From Nitratifractor salsuginis DSM 16511 (GTDB taxonomy: Bacteria > Campylobacterota > Campylobacteria > Campylobacterales > Sulfurovaceae), in NCBI RefSeq assembly GCF_000186245.1, contig NC_014935.1, positions 1,178,001-1,242,000 of the forward strand: DNA of 64,000 nt, written 5' to 3'. Shown one piece after another: positions 1-7,487 of the stretch. A program made the position numbers and the translations under genes. How positions within the stretch are numbered: position 1 is the first letter of the stretch; each line of letters starts with the position of its first letter. The notes under the pieces are model-generated. The model searched no databases. It was not told the DNA's origin and saw only the letters and a list, made by a program, of their open reading frames with translations.

Positions 1-2257
1 AGTCATGGGGATCATCGTATGTGAGGGATATATTGTCACCATCAACAATCAATTTCCCAAACGCTAACGCTGCCGGGTCTTGCAATATCCCGTTACGGGA
101 AATGTGCAATGATACATACCCATCATGTGACGTATAATCTATTGTTTCACCGCGTGTGAATGCTTCGATTCTGCCTTCATCTGAGAAAATTTTGTCATAT
201 ATCTCGCGCAGAATATTGGTGGGGTTTTTGCTTTTATCCTCTGGTATCTGTGATCCGCCGCCATATCCGCCCCATCTGATATTGTTTATGTACGCAGTAG
301 CCAAGGCGTTCAAGATGTCCTTGATAATAGCCTTGTCCTCTGCCCTGATTGCGTGGGGGCAAGTAACATCTCCGTCCGACAACAATCCTTCTCTCAGCAT
401 ATCCGCCGCAATGGGGGATGGGTTAGACTCTGGTCCAGGACCCAATAGTCTGGCGCCCCTAACCGAAACATCCCTCAATGCCGTTCTCCACCCTTGGATA
501 CCGGAGCCAATTATCCCGGCGCTCACATCTGTGCCATCGTATGCCTTTTTGAAAGCACCAACCAGGAAAAGCGCCTCAGTGTTATCGTCCCTTTGATGGG
601 CGATTGTTAACCCATCTGTACTATCAATTGCTAGAGCGACTTCAGAAGATAAGCAGTTGAAGGATGTTTTCCCGGTGGAAATACAGTATCTTGCATATTG
701 TATTTCTGTCAATCGCGCATTTTCTGTGTCCGGGAGTGGTCCAACTTCTTCAATTCCGTTGATTGATACGGGGATACTGGGATCATCGATATTCCACAAA
801 TATGCCCCATCTCCAGTACTGGGGGACGGGATATGTATGTTTGATACCCGCGACATGATTGAGCCGTTTTTAAGAATAGCCGCTCCTTCTGGGCTGCTTA
901 TTGTCAGTGTCCCACCCGGCGAAATATCCCACCCCCCGCCGGATATTTCAATGTTGTCAGGCAAAATAGAGTAGTCGAATTGATACTGCCCTCTGGAATC
1001 GTTCACATAAAGATGAGTAATCCCGCCTGCAATTTTTTCAGGAATGTATAGATCACCGACTAGAGACAATGACGATAATTGCAATGGCGCACCACTTTGA
1101 AGCGCCAACGCGAACGCGCCCATAATAAACCTGACGTTTCCTAGGACCGTGAGATTTTCGGGAGTAGAATCATTGGCGGCTATCGTATCTGGCTTGTATA
1201 CTGCGGCCCCGCCATTGATTCTCAATACGCGTGCTTCACCATACGCTCTGAAAAATTGCACAATCATTTCCGCAACTGTTTCTATTGGTGTAACCCCAGC
1301 GTCATAATTCAGGTCAACGTATGGCATTTCTGCGTCAAAGGCTGGATTATCGAGACTGCCGTCCATTGTTGCCCCAGCCTTGCTTGTGACGACGATGCGA
1401 TGAAGTATATCTCCGTTCTGGATGTGCTTTCCAAGGAGTGTATGAATCCCACCATCGCTCATCCCCCTTATTACTCCAAGAGGAACTGGATTCAGTATTG
1501 CACCCATCCCGCCGGAAAAAGAAAAATGGTTGTCAATCAAGTATCTTTCAATCGCCGATACATCCTTTGGAGTATCATCAGAATCAAGCTGTATCTTCCC
1601 GGCTGATTCCACGTCAATATGAATATACCCGTCGTTCCCATATCCGGTGATTGAGAATCTTTCTCCTCCCACCATAGACGAGAACCCTGACAAAATCTCT
1701 GTCGTATCTATAGCAGAGTTGAGAAATTTGCTTATCTCGCTTTTGGGGACCACTTGAATATTCTCGGCGATTGCGCTCTTGACTGCATTCCCATCTAGCA
1801 CAGAATCGAATTTTCCGCTCCTTATTTTCCCGGCGGCGATTGTCGCAAGGCTATCTAGCGAAAGCCCTCCACTGACATATTTTTCGAGCTCTCCCCTTAT
1901 GTCGATAGCAATGCCACCATAGGGGGAAATAAGGCGCTCCATATTCTCTGACGCAATAGGCCCCTCTAGTGCAAGATCGCTGGGGTTATGACTCATATAT
2001 CGTACGACAAGCCCATCGACTGAATCGACAACGGCCCTGTTCCCATCTCTAAAGAGCACGCCGTAGCTTTCAAACTCTTGTGCCTCGCACCAGAATACCC
2101 CAGGCCCGATTGTCCTTAAAAACTCTTCGTGCCAAACGTTCTCCACGATGAGCTTCCCGTTGTCGATATAGGCGTTTATTTCTGGGTATTCATCCAAGAT
2201 GCCTTGAGAGACAACTACCGATCCGTCAGCTTTTATCTCGATGTACTTGTTTGCCAT
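1..2257 (-). CDS. Large phage tail-fibre/virion-like protein, 3' part cut by window edge
   Basis: An open frame reads leftward from ATG at 2257 without a stop to base 1, giving about 752 visible residues. It starts 6 bp after the stop of the preceding gene. The protein begins MANKYIEIKADGS and is rich in Gly, Ser, Asn and short beta-like segments, with no enzyme motif, signal peptide or membrane segment that I can see. Size, composition and position at the distal end of the virion operon fit a tail fibre or other host-contact protein; that is inference from context. Codons such as ATA and AGA are frequent here, unlike the GC-rich capsid genes upstream, suggesting a separately acquired module. 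The C-terminus lies outside the window. Confidence 0.75.
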   Translation of the reverse strand, partial: MANKYIEIKADGSVVVSQGILDEYPEINAYIDNGKLIVENVWHEEFLRTIGPGVFWCEAQEFESYGVLFRDGNRAVVDSVDGLVVRYMSHNPSDLALEGPIASENMERLISPYGGIAIDIRGELEKYVSGGLSLDSLATIAAGKIRSGKFDSVLDGNAVKSAIAENIQVVPKSEISKFLNSAIDTTEILSGFSSMVGGERFSITGYGNDGYIHIDVESAGKIQLDSDDTPKDVSAIERYLIDNHFSFSGGMGAILNPVPLGVIRGMSDGGIHTLLGKHIQNGDILHRIVVTSKAGATMDGSLDNPAFDAEMPYVDLNYDAGVTPIETVAEMIVQFFRAYGEARVLRINGGAAVYKPDTIAANDSTPENLTVLGNVRFIMGAFALALQSGAPLQLSSLSLVGDLYIPEKIAGGITHLYVNDSRGQYQFDYSILPDNIEISGGGWDISPGGTLTISSPEGAAILKNGSIMSRVSNIHIPSPSTGDGAYLWNIDDPSIPVSINGIEEVGPLPDTENARLTEIQYARYCISTGKTSFNCLSSEVALAIDSTDGLTIAHQRDDNTEALFLVGAFKKAYDGTDVSAGIIGSGIQGWRTALRDVSVRGARLLGPGPESNPSPIAADMLREGLLSDGDVTCPHAIRAEDKAIIKDILNALATAYINNIRWGGYGGGSQIPEDKSKNPTNILREIYDKIFSDEGRIEAFTRGETIDYTSHDGYVSLHISRNGILQDPAALAFGKLIVDGDNISLTYDDPHD

Positions 2258-2263
2258 CTTAAA

Positions 2264-2728
2264 TCACCCCACAGCCGAAAATTTCAGCCTATACCCGGTA
2301 GCGACCAGATCATCCGGGACTGTTACCTCAAAGGTGTTGTTTCCTGTCTGGGTGATTGTGGCCCCTGCGACTTCTTCACCATCTGCATTCACGATGCTTG
2401 GTTGGAGAATTGTGGGGGCCCTTGATTGCAAATCGGCTATCGCTTGTTTAATATCATCGGTAACACCGGAAAATTTTGCAGATTCGGTTTTCGACGTTAA
2501 AACGATATCACCAGTTTCAGGATAGAGCAAAAGCCCTACCTGCTGTTCCGAAATGAGCCCTTTTACCGTGTCAAGTGGGGACGGGCCATTATCCTTCCCA
2601 TCTGAAACAAAGAACCTCATTGAGACGCCGGAGATTCCATCAGGGAGGAACCCTGCGCTATCTCCCTCTACATACCCGCTTTGGCTATACCCAGGTTCAA
2701 TATGCTCCGCCTGCTCGTATCTCCCCAT
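2264..2728 (-). CDS. Hypothetical phage virion-associated protein, 154 aa
   Basis: I do not recognise the family. The start at 2728 follows an AAGGAGG-type ribosome-binding site. The protein has no membrane segment; its middle is mixed helix/strand. Near the C-terminus it carries TGNNTFEVTVPD, which resembles TGNNNVTVSVPD at the end of the gene just upstream (2756-3238). The two may share a small beta module used for assembly or for carrying a fibre. It sits between the coiled-coil genes and the large fibre-like gene, so a baseplate, fibre-connector or decoration role is plausible but unproven. Confidence 0.65.
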   Translation of the reverse strand: MGRYEQAEHIEPGYSQSGYVEGDSAGFLPDGISGVSMRFFVSDGKDNGPSPLDTVKGLISEQQVGLLLYPETGDIVLTSKTESAKFSGVTDDIKQAIADLQSRAPTILQPSIVNADGEEVAGATITQTGNNTFEVTVPDDLVATGYRLKFSAVG

Positions 2729-2755
2729 TGTGCACCTCCTTTCTGAGTTACTTAG

Positions 2756-3238
2756 TTAGGATGCGCTGGCGTCAGGAACGGATACTGTTACGTTGTTGTT
2801 GCCTGTTGCTACCACCAAAACAAAGTCGTCCCCACTGCAAGACACAGACTGCCCAGAGAATTTTCTGGCCGTCTCATAGCCAGGGGAGTAGAACCATCCA
2901 GAGACGTCCTCGCTAAAATTCAGTGTCCCGGAAAAACTTGAGCCACCACCAAGCGGATCATTTAAGAGAATAGCTGCATACCCCATAATCGGGGTGAGAG
3001 CAACCTCCTCGCCATCATTAGGTGGCATCTGTGCATTGTTGATTGCGGGGAGTTCAAGCAGGCTATCGTGGGCAAGCTCCTTGAACACCATTGCGACAAG
3101 GCAGCTCTCCATATTTGCGTCAAGCTGCTCATAAGTGAGCGGAGCGTCCTCCCTTGATCGCGGGGTGAATCCGAAAACCATAGCAAGCATTTCATTCATA
3201 TCTCTTGTGGCTGTTTGCCCCGGTGTAGGTGTATGCAT
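2756..3238 (-). CDS. Hypothetical phage virion-associated protein, 160 aa
   Basis: Unrecognised. The N-terminal half (to about residue 85) looks helical; the C-terminal half is Gly/Ser-rich and strand-forming and ends with the TGNNNVTVSVPD segment that resembles the end of the next gene. A ribosome-binding site (AAGGAGAAAG) precedes ATG at 3238. The stop is 28 bp before the next start. Base composition is AT-richer than the capsid genes. Structural role inferred only from position in the leftward virion operon. Confidence 0.65.
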   Translation of the reverse strand: MHTPTPGQTATRDMNEMLAMVFGFTPRSREDAPLTYEQLDANMESCLVAMVFKELAHDSLLELPAINNAQMPPNDGEEVALTPIMGYAAILLNDPLGGGSSFSGTLNFSEDVSGWFYSPGYETARKFSGQSVSCSGDDFVLVVATGNNNVTVSVPDASAS

Positions 3239-3257
3239 TTTTCTTTCTCCTTATTTG

Positions 3258-3683
3258 TTAGATTACTGTTGCTTCCACTTCGTCGTTGGAAGTGTTCTCA
3301 AGTGCTTCGATGCGCACCTCGTGATTTTCGATCTGGTTACTGTTCTCGGTTACGGTTTGCTCGACTGCTTCGATGCGTGCGTTCACGCCGTCAAGGTCTG
3401 CCGTGATGAACTCGATCCGTCCCGTATTGGGATCGGGGGTCATTGAATACTTCTGCTCGCAAGGCGGCGCGAAGATCAGCCAAATCTGTCCGCCGTTTGT
3501 CGCGTGCCCCTTGGCGAACGTGACCGCCGCAAAAAAGTAGTCGATGTAATTCCCGTTCTCGTCTTTGTTTTCCGGCTTGTCCTGAAAGCTATTCATCAAC
3601 CAGTCTCGCGCGAAATTCATCGCCGCTTCAAAATCGGCCGAAGAATTGGGCCTTACCAGGACTTCCTTTTTATAGAGGGCCAT
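3258..3683 (-). CDS. Hypothetical phage protein with C-terminal coiled coil, 141 aa
   Basis: The first 95 residues form a compact mixed domain (begins MALYKKEVLVRP); residues about 98-132 read as a heptad coiled coil (IEAVEQTV, IENHEVRIEALEN). This arrangement is common in trimeric phage fibre or head-decoration subunits, but I do not recognise the N-terminal domain. It lies 10 bp downstream of the 332-residue coiled-coil protein and is probably co-translated with it. Function is unassigned; a virion appendage is the best guess. Confidence 0.65.
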   Translation of the reverse strand: MALYKKEVLVRPNSSADFEAAMNFARDWLMNSFQDKPENKDENGNYIDYFFAAVTFAKGHATNGGQIWLIFAPPCEQKYSMTPDPNTGRIEFITADLDGVNARIEAVEQTVTENSNQIENHEVRIEALENTSNDEVEATVI

Positions 3684-3693
3684 TCAGTCCCCC

Positions 3694-4692
3694 TTAGATG
3701 ACGGCGCCGTCACCACCATCGTCACCGCTGGCAGTCGCACAGTCACCCGTTCCGTTCAGAACATCGTCTTTGGGCTTGCCGTCGAAGCCACAGTCGAGTG
3801 CCTGGCGGAAGATGGAGGCCAGGGTAGCGGCGCTGATGTTGGCGATCTGCTGCTTGCTTACGAAGGTGGCATCGGCATAGGCTTGAGCATCTGCCACCGC
3901 GCTGTCGTGGGCGGCTTTGGCGGCTTTGGCTACGGAGCCTTCTACCGTCTCGTCACCATTGAGGGTATTGATGGCGGCTTCGTTGGCGTCGGCTTTTGCC
4001 TGAGCTGTGGCGGTCGCGTCGCTTGTGCTCTTGATGGCGGCATCCAGTTTGTCGTCAGCGTCTTTCAGGCTTGTGGCGTCGGCGATATAGTTGGCATCGG
4101 ATTTGGCCGTATAGCTTCCGTTGTCGTTCAAGCCAGCGCCGGTCTCGATTGCATCGACTTCACTCTGGACGGAAGCGATGGAGCCTTCAGCTCCGCCGGT
4201 CAGATCGTCGATCTGGGACTGGAGGTTGGCGTCAGCGCTTTGGCGTGCAGCCGCTTCGGAATCCACGGCGTCCTTGACCTTTTTGGCGACGGATCCTTCG
4301 ACGGTCTCATCGCCGTTCAGGGTCTCGATATCGGACTGAAGCCCGGCTTCAGTTGCGGTAGCACGATCACGCTCCTGTTTGACGGCGTAGGCTACGGAGC
4401 CGACGGTGGTCGCATCACCCTTGAGCGTCGCCATATCGCTTTCGAGGGAGGTGATACGCGCCAGATGGTCGCTCAGTTGGGTTACGATGTTCTGCCCTAC
4501 ATCGAACTCTTCGGTATCAGGGTCGGCGTCCAGGAGTTGCTGGATCGTCTGGATCGCGGCCTGAAGCTGGTCGATGTCCACATCTTGGGCGGAAACAACC
4601 GCGTTGATCTCCTGGCGAACCTTGTCACCGACTTCCCATCCCCAGTGTTTCCCGATCTGCTCGATCAGGGTTTGAACTACATTGTCTGCCAT
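3694..4692 (-). CDS. Repeat-rich coiled-coil phage structural protein
   Basis: This 332-residue protein is dominated by Ala/Asp/Gln-rich heptads. A motif TLNGDETVEGSVAK occurs at residues about 124-137 and again at 243-256, with a diverged copy (TLKGDATTVGSVA) near 89-101, each followed by coiled-coil helix. Such spaced repeats are typical of phage tail-fibre shafts and other long trimeric coiled coils. The tail is Gly/Asp-rich with two cysteines (residues 301 and 318). The ATG at 4692 has an AAAGGAT ribosome-binding site. It follows the neck-like gene across a 73-bp gap that holds a hairpin. Exact virion position unknown. Confidence 0.75.
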   Translation of the reverse strand: MADNVVQTLIEQIGKHWGWEVGDKVRQEINAVVSAQDVDIDQLQAAIQTIQQLLDADPDTEEFDVGQNIVTQLSDHLARITSLESDMATLKGDATTVGSVAYAVKQERDRATATEAGLQSDIETLNGDETVEGSVAKKVKDAVDSEAAARQSADANLQSQIDDLTGGAEGSIASVQSEVDAIETGAGLNDNGSYTAKSDANYIADATSLKDADDKLDAAIKSTSDATATAQAKADANEAAINTLNGDETVEGSVAKAAKAAHDSAVADAQAYADATFVSKQQIANISAATLASIFRQALDCGFDGKPKDDVLNGTGDCATASGDDGGDGAVI

Positions 4693-4734
4693 TTGTATAT
4701 CCTTTGGTTGTATGTTGGAGCGACACGCTCGCTA

Positions 4735-4754
4735 CGATATGCCGTGGCATATCG
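4735..4754 (-). promoter_or_regulatory. Perfect hairpin between neck-like and coiled-coil genes
   Basis: Arms CGATATGCC and GGCATATCG are perfectly complementary around a 2-nt spacer, in the 73-bp gap between two leftward virion genes. No U-run follows, so it is more likely an RNA stabiliser/processing stem or a weak attenuator than a full terminator. Confidence 0.4.
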
Positions 4755-4765
4755 GGGCCAGAGTG

Positions 4766-5176
4766 TCAGGCCGCCAATACGTTTGAGACGTAGAGACTGA
4801 CGGCTGCTGCCGCCTTTTTCTCATAGCGGTCGGTGTATTTCTTGCTCAGGTAGGAGCAGACGAAAAAGATCACCGCCATCGAAAGTTGCTCGTCGATGGG
4901 CATAGAGTCGGCGTCGTCGATGGCTTGCGACACCGGCGGCATCTTCACGTAGTGCTGAACCGTCTTGTATTCGCCGTCTCTCTCCACCTCTTCGGACGGG
5001 AGCAGGCGCAGCACGTCCGTTTCCGCCCCGGTGTATTCGGCCTTGAGCTTTTCGGGAACGCACAGCATCCCTACTTCGGTCATCGCCATTTTGAAATGAA
5101 GCGGCCTGATCTCAGGGTTTGAGTTATCCCCCAGCAGGAAGCCGGAGACAAACTCTTTGGCTTCCCCGTAGGTCAT
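4766..5176 (-). CDS. Putative head-tail connector/neck protein
   Basis: A 136-residue soluble, mostly helical protein encoded directly after the major capsid gene; its ATG overlaps the capsid stop (TAATG), indicating translational coupling. Position immediately 3' of the capsid gene is where phages usually encode head-completion or adaptor proteins, and length fits. The C-terminal half contains a hydrophobic helix (MAVIFFVCSYLSKKY) typical of packed helices in such adaptors, not clearly a membrane span. Assignment rests on synteny and size; I see no diagnostic motif. Confidence 0.55.
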   Translation of the reverse strand: MTYGEAKEFVSGFLLGDNSNPEIRPLHFKMAMTEVGMLCVPEKLKAEYTGAETDVLRLLPSEEVERDGEYKTVQHYVKMPPVSQAIDDADSMPIDEQLSMAVIFFVCSYLSKKYTDRYEKKAAAAVSLYVSNVLAA

Positions 5177-6102
5177 TACTTCAGTCCTTCGCCACAGGCG
5201 AAATAGTCGGGGTTTTTGACCTCAAGGGTCAGGTCGGTGTAGTAGCGCCCGAATTTGGCGGTCTTGTCCGTGGGGACTTCCGTGAACTCGGTCGAAGTCT
5301 GGAACATAATGCGGGCTTCGGAGAGCTTGCCCACCAGGATTTTGTCTCTCAGTTTCTCCTGGTTGAAGAGACGGTGAATTTTGACCTGAACCGTTCCAAA
5401 GTCGGTTTCCAGCTCAAAGAGGGTGGGGTCGAACTTCTCTTTACCGCTCACTTTGCGGAAGAACTGATCTCCGGCAAAACGGTTGATCGCCCGCTTGACG
5501 GAGGTACCACAGATCAACATGAAGCTCTCATCCTCGATACCGCCGCGTTCCCATACCGGCTCGATGATCTCGGAGAGGCTGTCGTAGGTCAGCACGGTGG
5601 GATTGCCGTTGGCGTCCTTGAGGTCCTTGCGGTGCTCGCTGGGGATGAAGTGGAAAATCCCGGCCATCCGCGCCTCGGTCGTGTCGCTTCCGGGGACATA
5701 GTTGTCGAACACGGAGTCGTTTTGCAGTCCCAGGAGGTTGAATTCAAGGTCCTTGGCGTGTTCCTTGCCGACTTTTCCGACGCGGTAGGGCCACTCTTTC
5801 TGTCCGTAACGGGCGGTACTCCGCTCTTTGCGGGAGAGCCCGAACTCGTTTTTCACGATCTGGGTCACATTGTCCAGCATCACCTTGGTGTCTTCGGTGT
5901 CCTCCTCCAGCCCGGTGATCTCCAGGTTGTAGTTGGGCTTGGGGTCACGCAGCCGGTCGGTGATCCAGGCGTGCTTGGGGGCGTTCACATCGCCTCGACC
6001 AAACCACTTGAGAAAGGGAACCTGGCTGGGCCCTTGCAGGATGATCGAATCGAGAACCGAAGGTTTCTGATTCACGGTGTTGTTGTAAGTGGTCAATGCC
6101 AT
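5176..6102 (-). CDS. Major capsid protein, SU10/DUF5309 type
   Basis: A 308-residue protein beginning MALTTYNNTVNQKPSVLDSI and continuing with a TPF-like segment (SQVPFLKWFGRGDV) and KHAWITDRL. This is the N-terminal pattern of the SU10-type (DUF5309) major head proteins, which adopt the HK97 fold. The centre contains a long helix region and the C-terminal third is strand-rich. It follows a scaffold-like gene and precedes a neck-like gene, the expected order. A stem-loop lies between scaffold and capsid genes and may let the capsid be expressed at a different level. The start at 6102 has an AAGGATT ribosome-binding site. Confidence 0.85.
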   Translation of the reverse strand: MALTTYNNTVNQKPSVLDSIILQGPSQVPFLKWFGRGDVNAPKHAWITDRLRDPKPNYNLEITGLEEDTEDTKVMLDNVTQIVKNEFGLSRKERSTARYGQKEWPYRVGKVGKEHAKDLEFNLLGLQNDSVFDNYVPGSDTTEARMAGIFHFIPSEHRKDLKDANGNPTVLTYDSLSEIIEPVWERGGIEDESFMLICGTSVKRAINRFAGDQFFRKVSGKEKFDPTLFELETDFGTVQVKIHRLFNQEKLRDKILVGKLSEARIMFQTSTEFTEVPTDKTAKFGRYYTDLTLEVKNPDYFACGEGLK

Positions 6103-6175
6103 TTCACAATCCTTATAGTTTGATGTATATCGTGCATTTTTTCAGGATTGTGGTGTATGGGGAAATAGAAAAGTG

Positions 6176-6198
6176 TCGGGGGAGTAGAAATCCCCCGA
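6176..6198 (-). terminator. Stem-loop between scaffold and capsid genes
   Basis: Perfect 8-bp stem (TCGGGGGA with TCCCCCGA, 7-nt loop) just after the scaffold stop codon. On the leftward transcript it is followed by CACTTTTCTATTT, only partly U-rich. It may be a leaky terminator or an RNA processing stem that sets scaffold-to-capsid ratio. Confidence 0.45.
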
Positions 6199-6201
6199 AT
6201 T

Positions 6202-6762
6202 TTACGCGCCGAGAATAAAGGATCCCAGATCAACCTCGTCGGCCTTGCCGGATTTGACCTTTTCGGCCAGGTCGTCCTTGCCTTCGTTCTCTCCCGTCTC
6301 GCTGCCTTTTGTCAGGTTGTCGGGTTTCTCGTTGGGCCTGATTGAGGCCAGGGCCGCCTTGTACGCCATTTCCATACCCTCGGGGGTCGTGCGCATCGCC
6401 TCGGCCAGCTGAGGGTTTACCGCCTCAAACTTTTTGATCTCCTCTTCCACCACGTCGTCCGGGACGTTGGGGAATTTGGCGTGCATTTGATCTTTGATGG
6501 CCTTGGCTTTGAGCTGCTTGAACTCCTGTTCCATCTGATCCACCTTGTCAAGCCCCAGGAGCTTTCTCGCCTGCTCGATCTCTTCGGGAGAGGGCTCGCC
6601 TTGGGGGGCGGCGGGGGCTGCCGGTGCGGGTTGGGCGGGAGGCTGCATCGTGCCGGGGTCCGTAGCAGGGGCTTGGGGCGGCACTCCTCCTTCGGGCTGC
6701 TGTCCTTGCTGCTGCATAAGCTCCGCGTACATTTCAGGGGTCATAGGGGGTGTCTCTTGCAT
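6202..6762 (-). CDS. Putative capsid scaffolding protein
   Basis: A 186-residue acidic protein encoded just upstream of the capsid gene. The first 60 residues are a Pro/Gln/Ala-rich disordered segment; about 60-150 are charged helices (EIEQARKLLGLDKVDQMEQ); the C-terminus is Lys/Glu-rich and ends GSFILGA. Low complexity, high charge, predicted helix and gene position are typical of phage scaffolds, which guide procapsid assembly and leave. No protease domain is seen. AAAGGAG precedes ATG at 6762. Confidence comes from composition and synteny. Confidence 0.7.
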   Translation of the reverse strand: MQETPPMTPEMYAELMQQQGQQPEGGVPPQAPATDPGTMQPPAQPAPAAPAAPQGEPSPEEIEQARKLLGLDKVDQMEQEFKQLKAKAIKDQMHAKFPNVPDDVVEEEIKKFEAVNPQLAEAMRTTPEGMEMAYKAALASIRPNEKPDNLTKGSETGENEGKDDLAEKVKSGKADEVDLGSFILGA

Positions 6763-6773
6763 CGTGTTCTCCT

Positions 6774-7169
6774 TTAGTCGATGATGATTTGCCAGTCTTT
6801 AGCCATTACGTCCACAATCGAAGGGGCGTAGGGGCTACCGCTCTTGCCGTTGGTCATAGTGGGGCGCGTTTCGCCCCGATAGATGGTGACGTAGTGGTGT
6901 TTCAGCTCTTTGGGCCATCCGGCACGCCGAACCTTTCTGGAGCGTCCGGCAGCTTCCAGAGCCTCCAGGATGTTCAGCCCTTCTGTTTTCTCGGTCGCTT
7001 CATCGGGTGTAGGTTCAGGAACCGGTACAGGGGTATCTTCAGCATTTTCAGGCGTCTTCTGTTTGGGATCTTCGATCTTCGCTTCTTCCTCTTTCACCTC
7101 CTCGGTTTTGGGTTTGGTCTCGTTTTGAGCGGGCTTGCTTGCTTCTGCTTTAGTGGGTCTTGGTGCCAT
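6774..7169 (-). CDS. Virion-operon protein with C-terminal Tad2/DUF2829-like domain
   Basis: 131 residues. The first 60 are Lys/Glu/Pro-rich and disordered. Residues about 65-131 resemble the DUF2829 fold: ALEA, then KVRRAGWP (compare KLARRGWNG in the clear family member at 19766-20254) and a C-terminal YAPSIVDVMAKDWQIID (compare WLASQADMLAEDWEVVE). In Thoeris anti-defence 2 proteins this fold binds the cyclic ADP-ribose-derived signal made by the defence system. Here the domain sits between portal and scaffold genes, so it may be carried in the virion or be a structural reuse of the fold. The similarity is by eye and the mid-region differs. Ribosome-binding site AAAAGGAG precedes the ATG. 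Confidence 0.6.
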   Translation of the reverse strand: MAPRPTKAEASKPAQNETKPKTEEVKEEEAKIEDPKQKTPENAEDTPVPVPEPTPDEATEKTEGLNILEALEAAGRSRKVRRAGWPKELKHHYVTIYRGETRPTMTNGKSGSPYAPSIVDVMAKDWQIIID

Positions 7170-7172
7170 TGT

Positions 7173-7487
7173 CTACTCCTTTTCCTCAAATTCAATAGCT
7201 TCGATCTCGCCCCTGATATCGTCGATCATCATAGGGACAAGGTTGATCGCATAGGCGACACCTCTTTGCTGCTCGATCTTCCGGCGCATAACGTGGTCGT
7301 CGATCTTGGGGTCGGTTACGGCGTCACGGTAGAGCTGGTTGTACTTCTCCGTCAGCCTCTCCAGGTACGCCTGGAACGCCGCCGAGTTGTGCAGCTCCGT
7401 CAGGGACTTCAGCTCCCCCTTGAGGGATTGAAGCTCCAGCTCCTCCGGTACCTCCGTCTGTTCCGTCTCCGGTGTCTCTTCGTTCAT
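7173..7487 (-). CDS. Small acidic helical phage protein overlapping portal gene
   Basis: A 104-residue acidic protein, Glu/Thr-rich at the N-terminus and then helical (LTELHNSAAFQAYLERL, DDIRGEIEAIEFEEKE). Its ATG at 7487 has an AAAGGAG site 9 nt upstream, both lying inside the end of the portal gene in a different frame. The stop is 3 bp from the next start. Unrecognised; position between portal and scaffold suggests a head-assembly accessory. Confidence 0.65.
   Translation of the reverse strand: MNEETPETEQTEVPEELELQSLKGELKSLTELHNSAAFQAYLERLTEKYNQLYRDAVTDPKIDDHVMRRKIEQQRGVAYAINLVPMMIDDIRGEIEAIEFEEKE

Noticed and set aside
1256-1650. Rightward frames of 70-116 codons in the first 2.2 kb
   Set aside because: They lie opposite a single leftward frame that is open over the whole stretch and has a proper start.
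3883-4800. 305-codon rightward frame opposite the coiled-coil gene
   Set aside because: Antisense shadow of a repetitive GC-rich gene; Gly/Val-rich, no ribosome-binding site, no coherent pattern.
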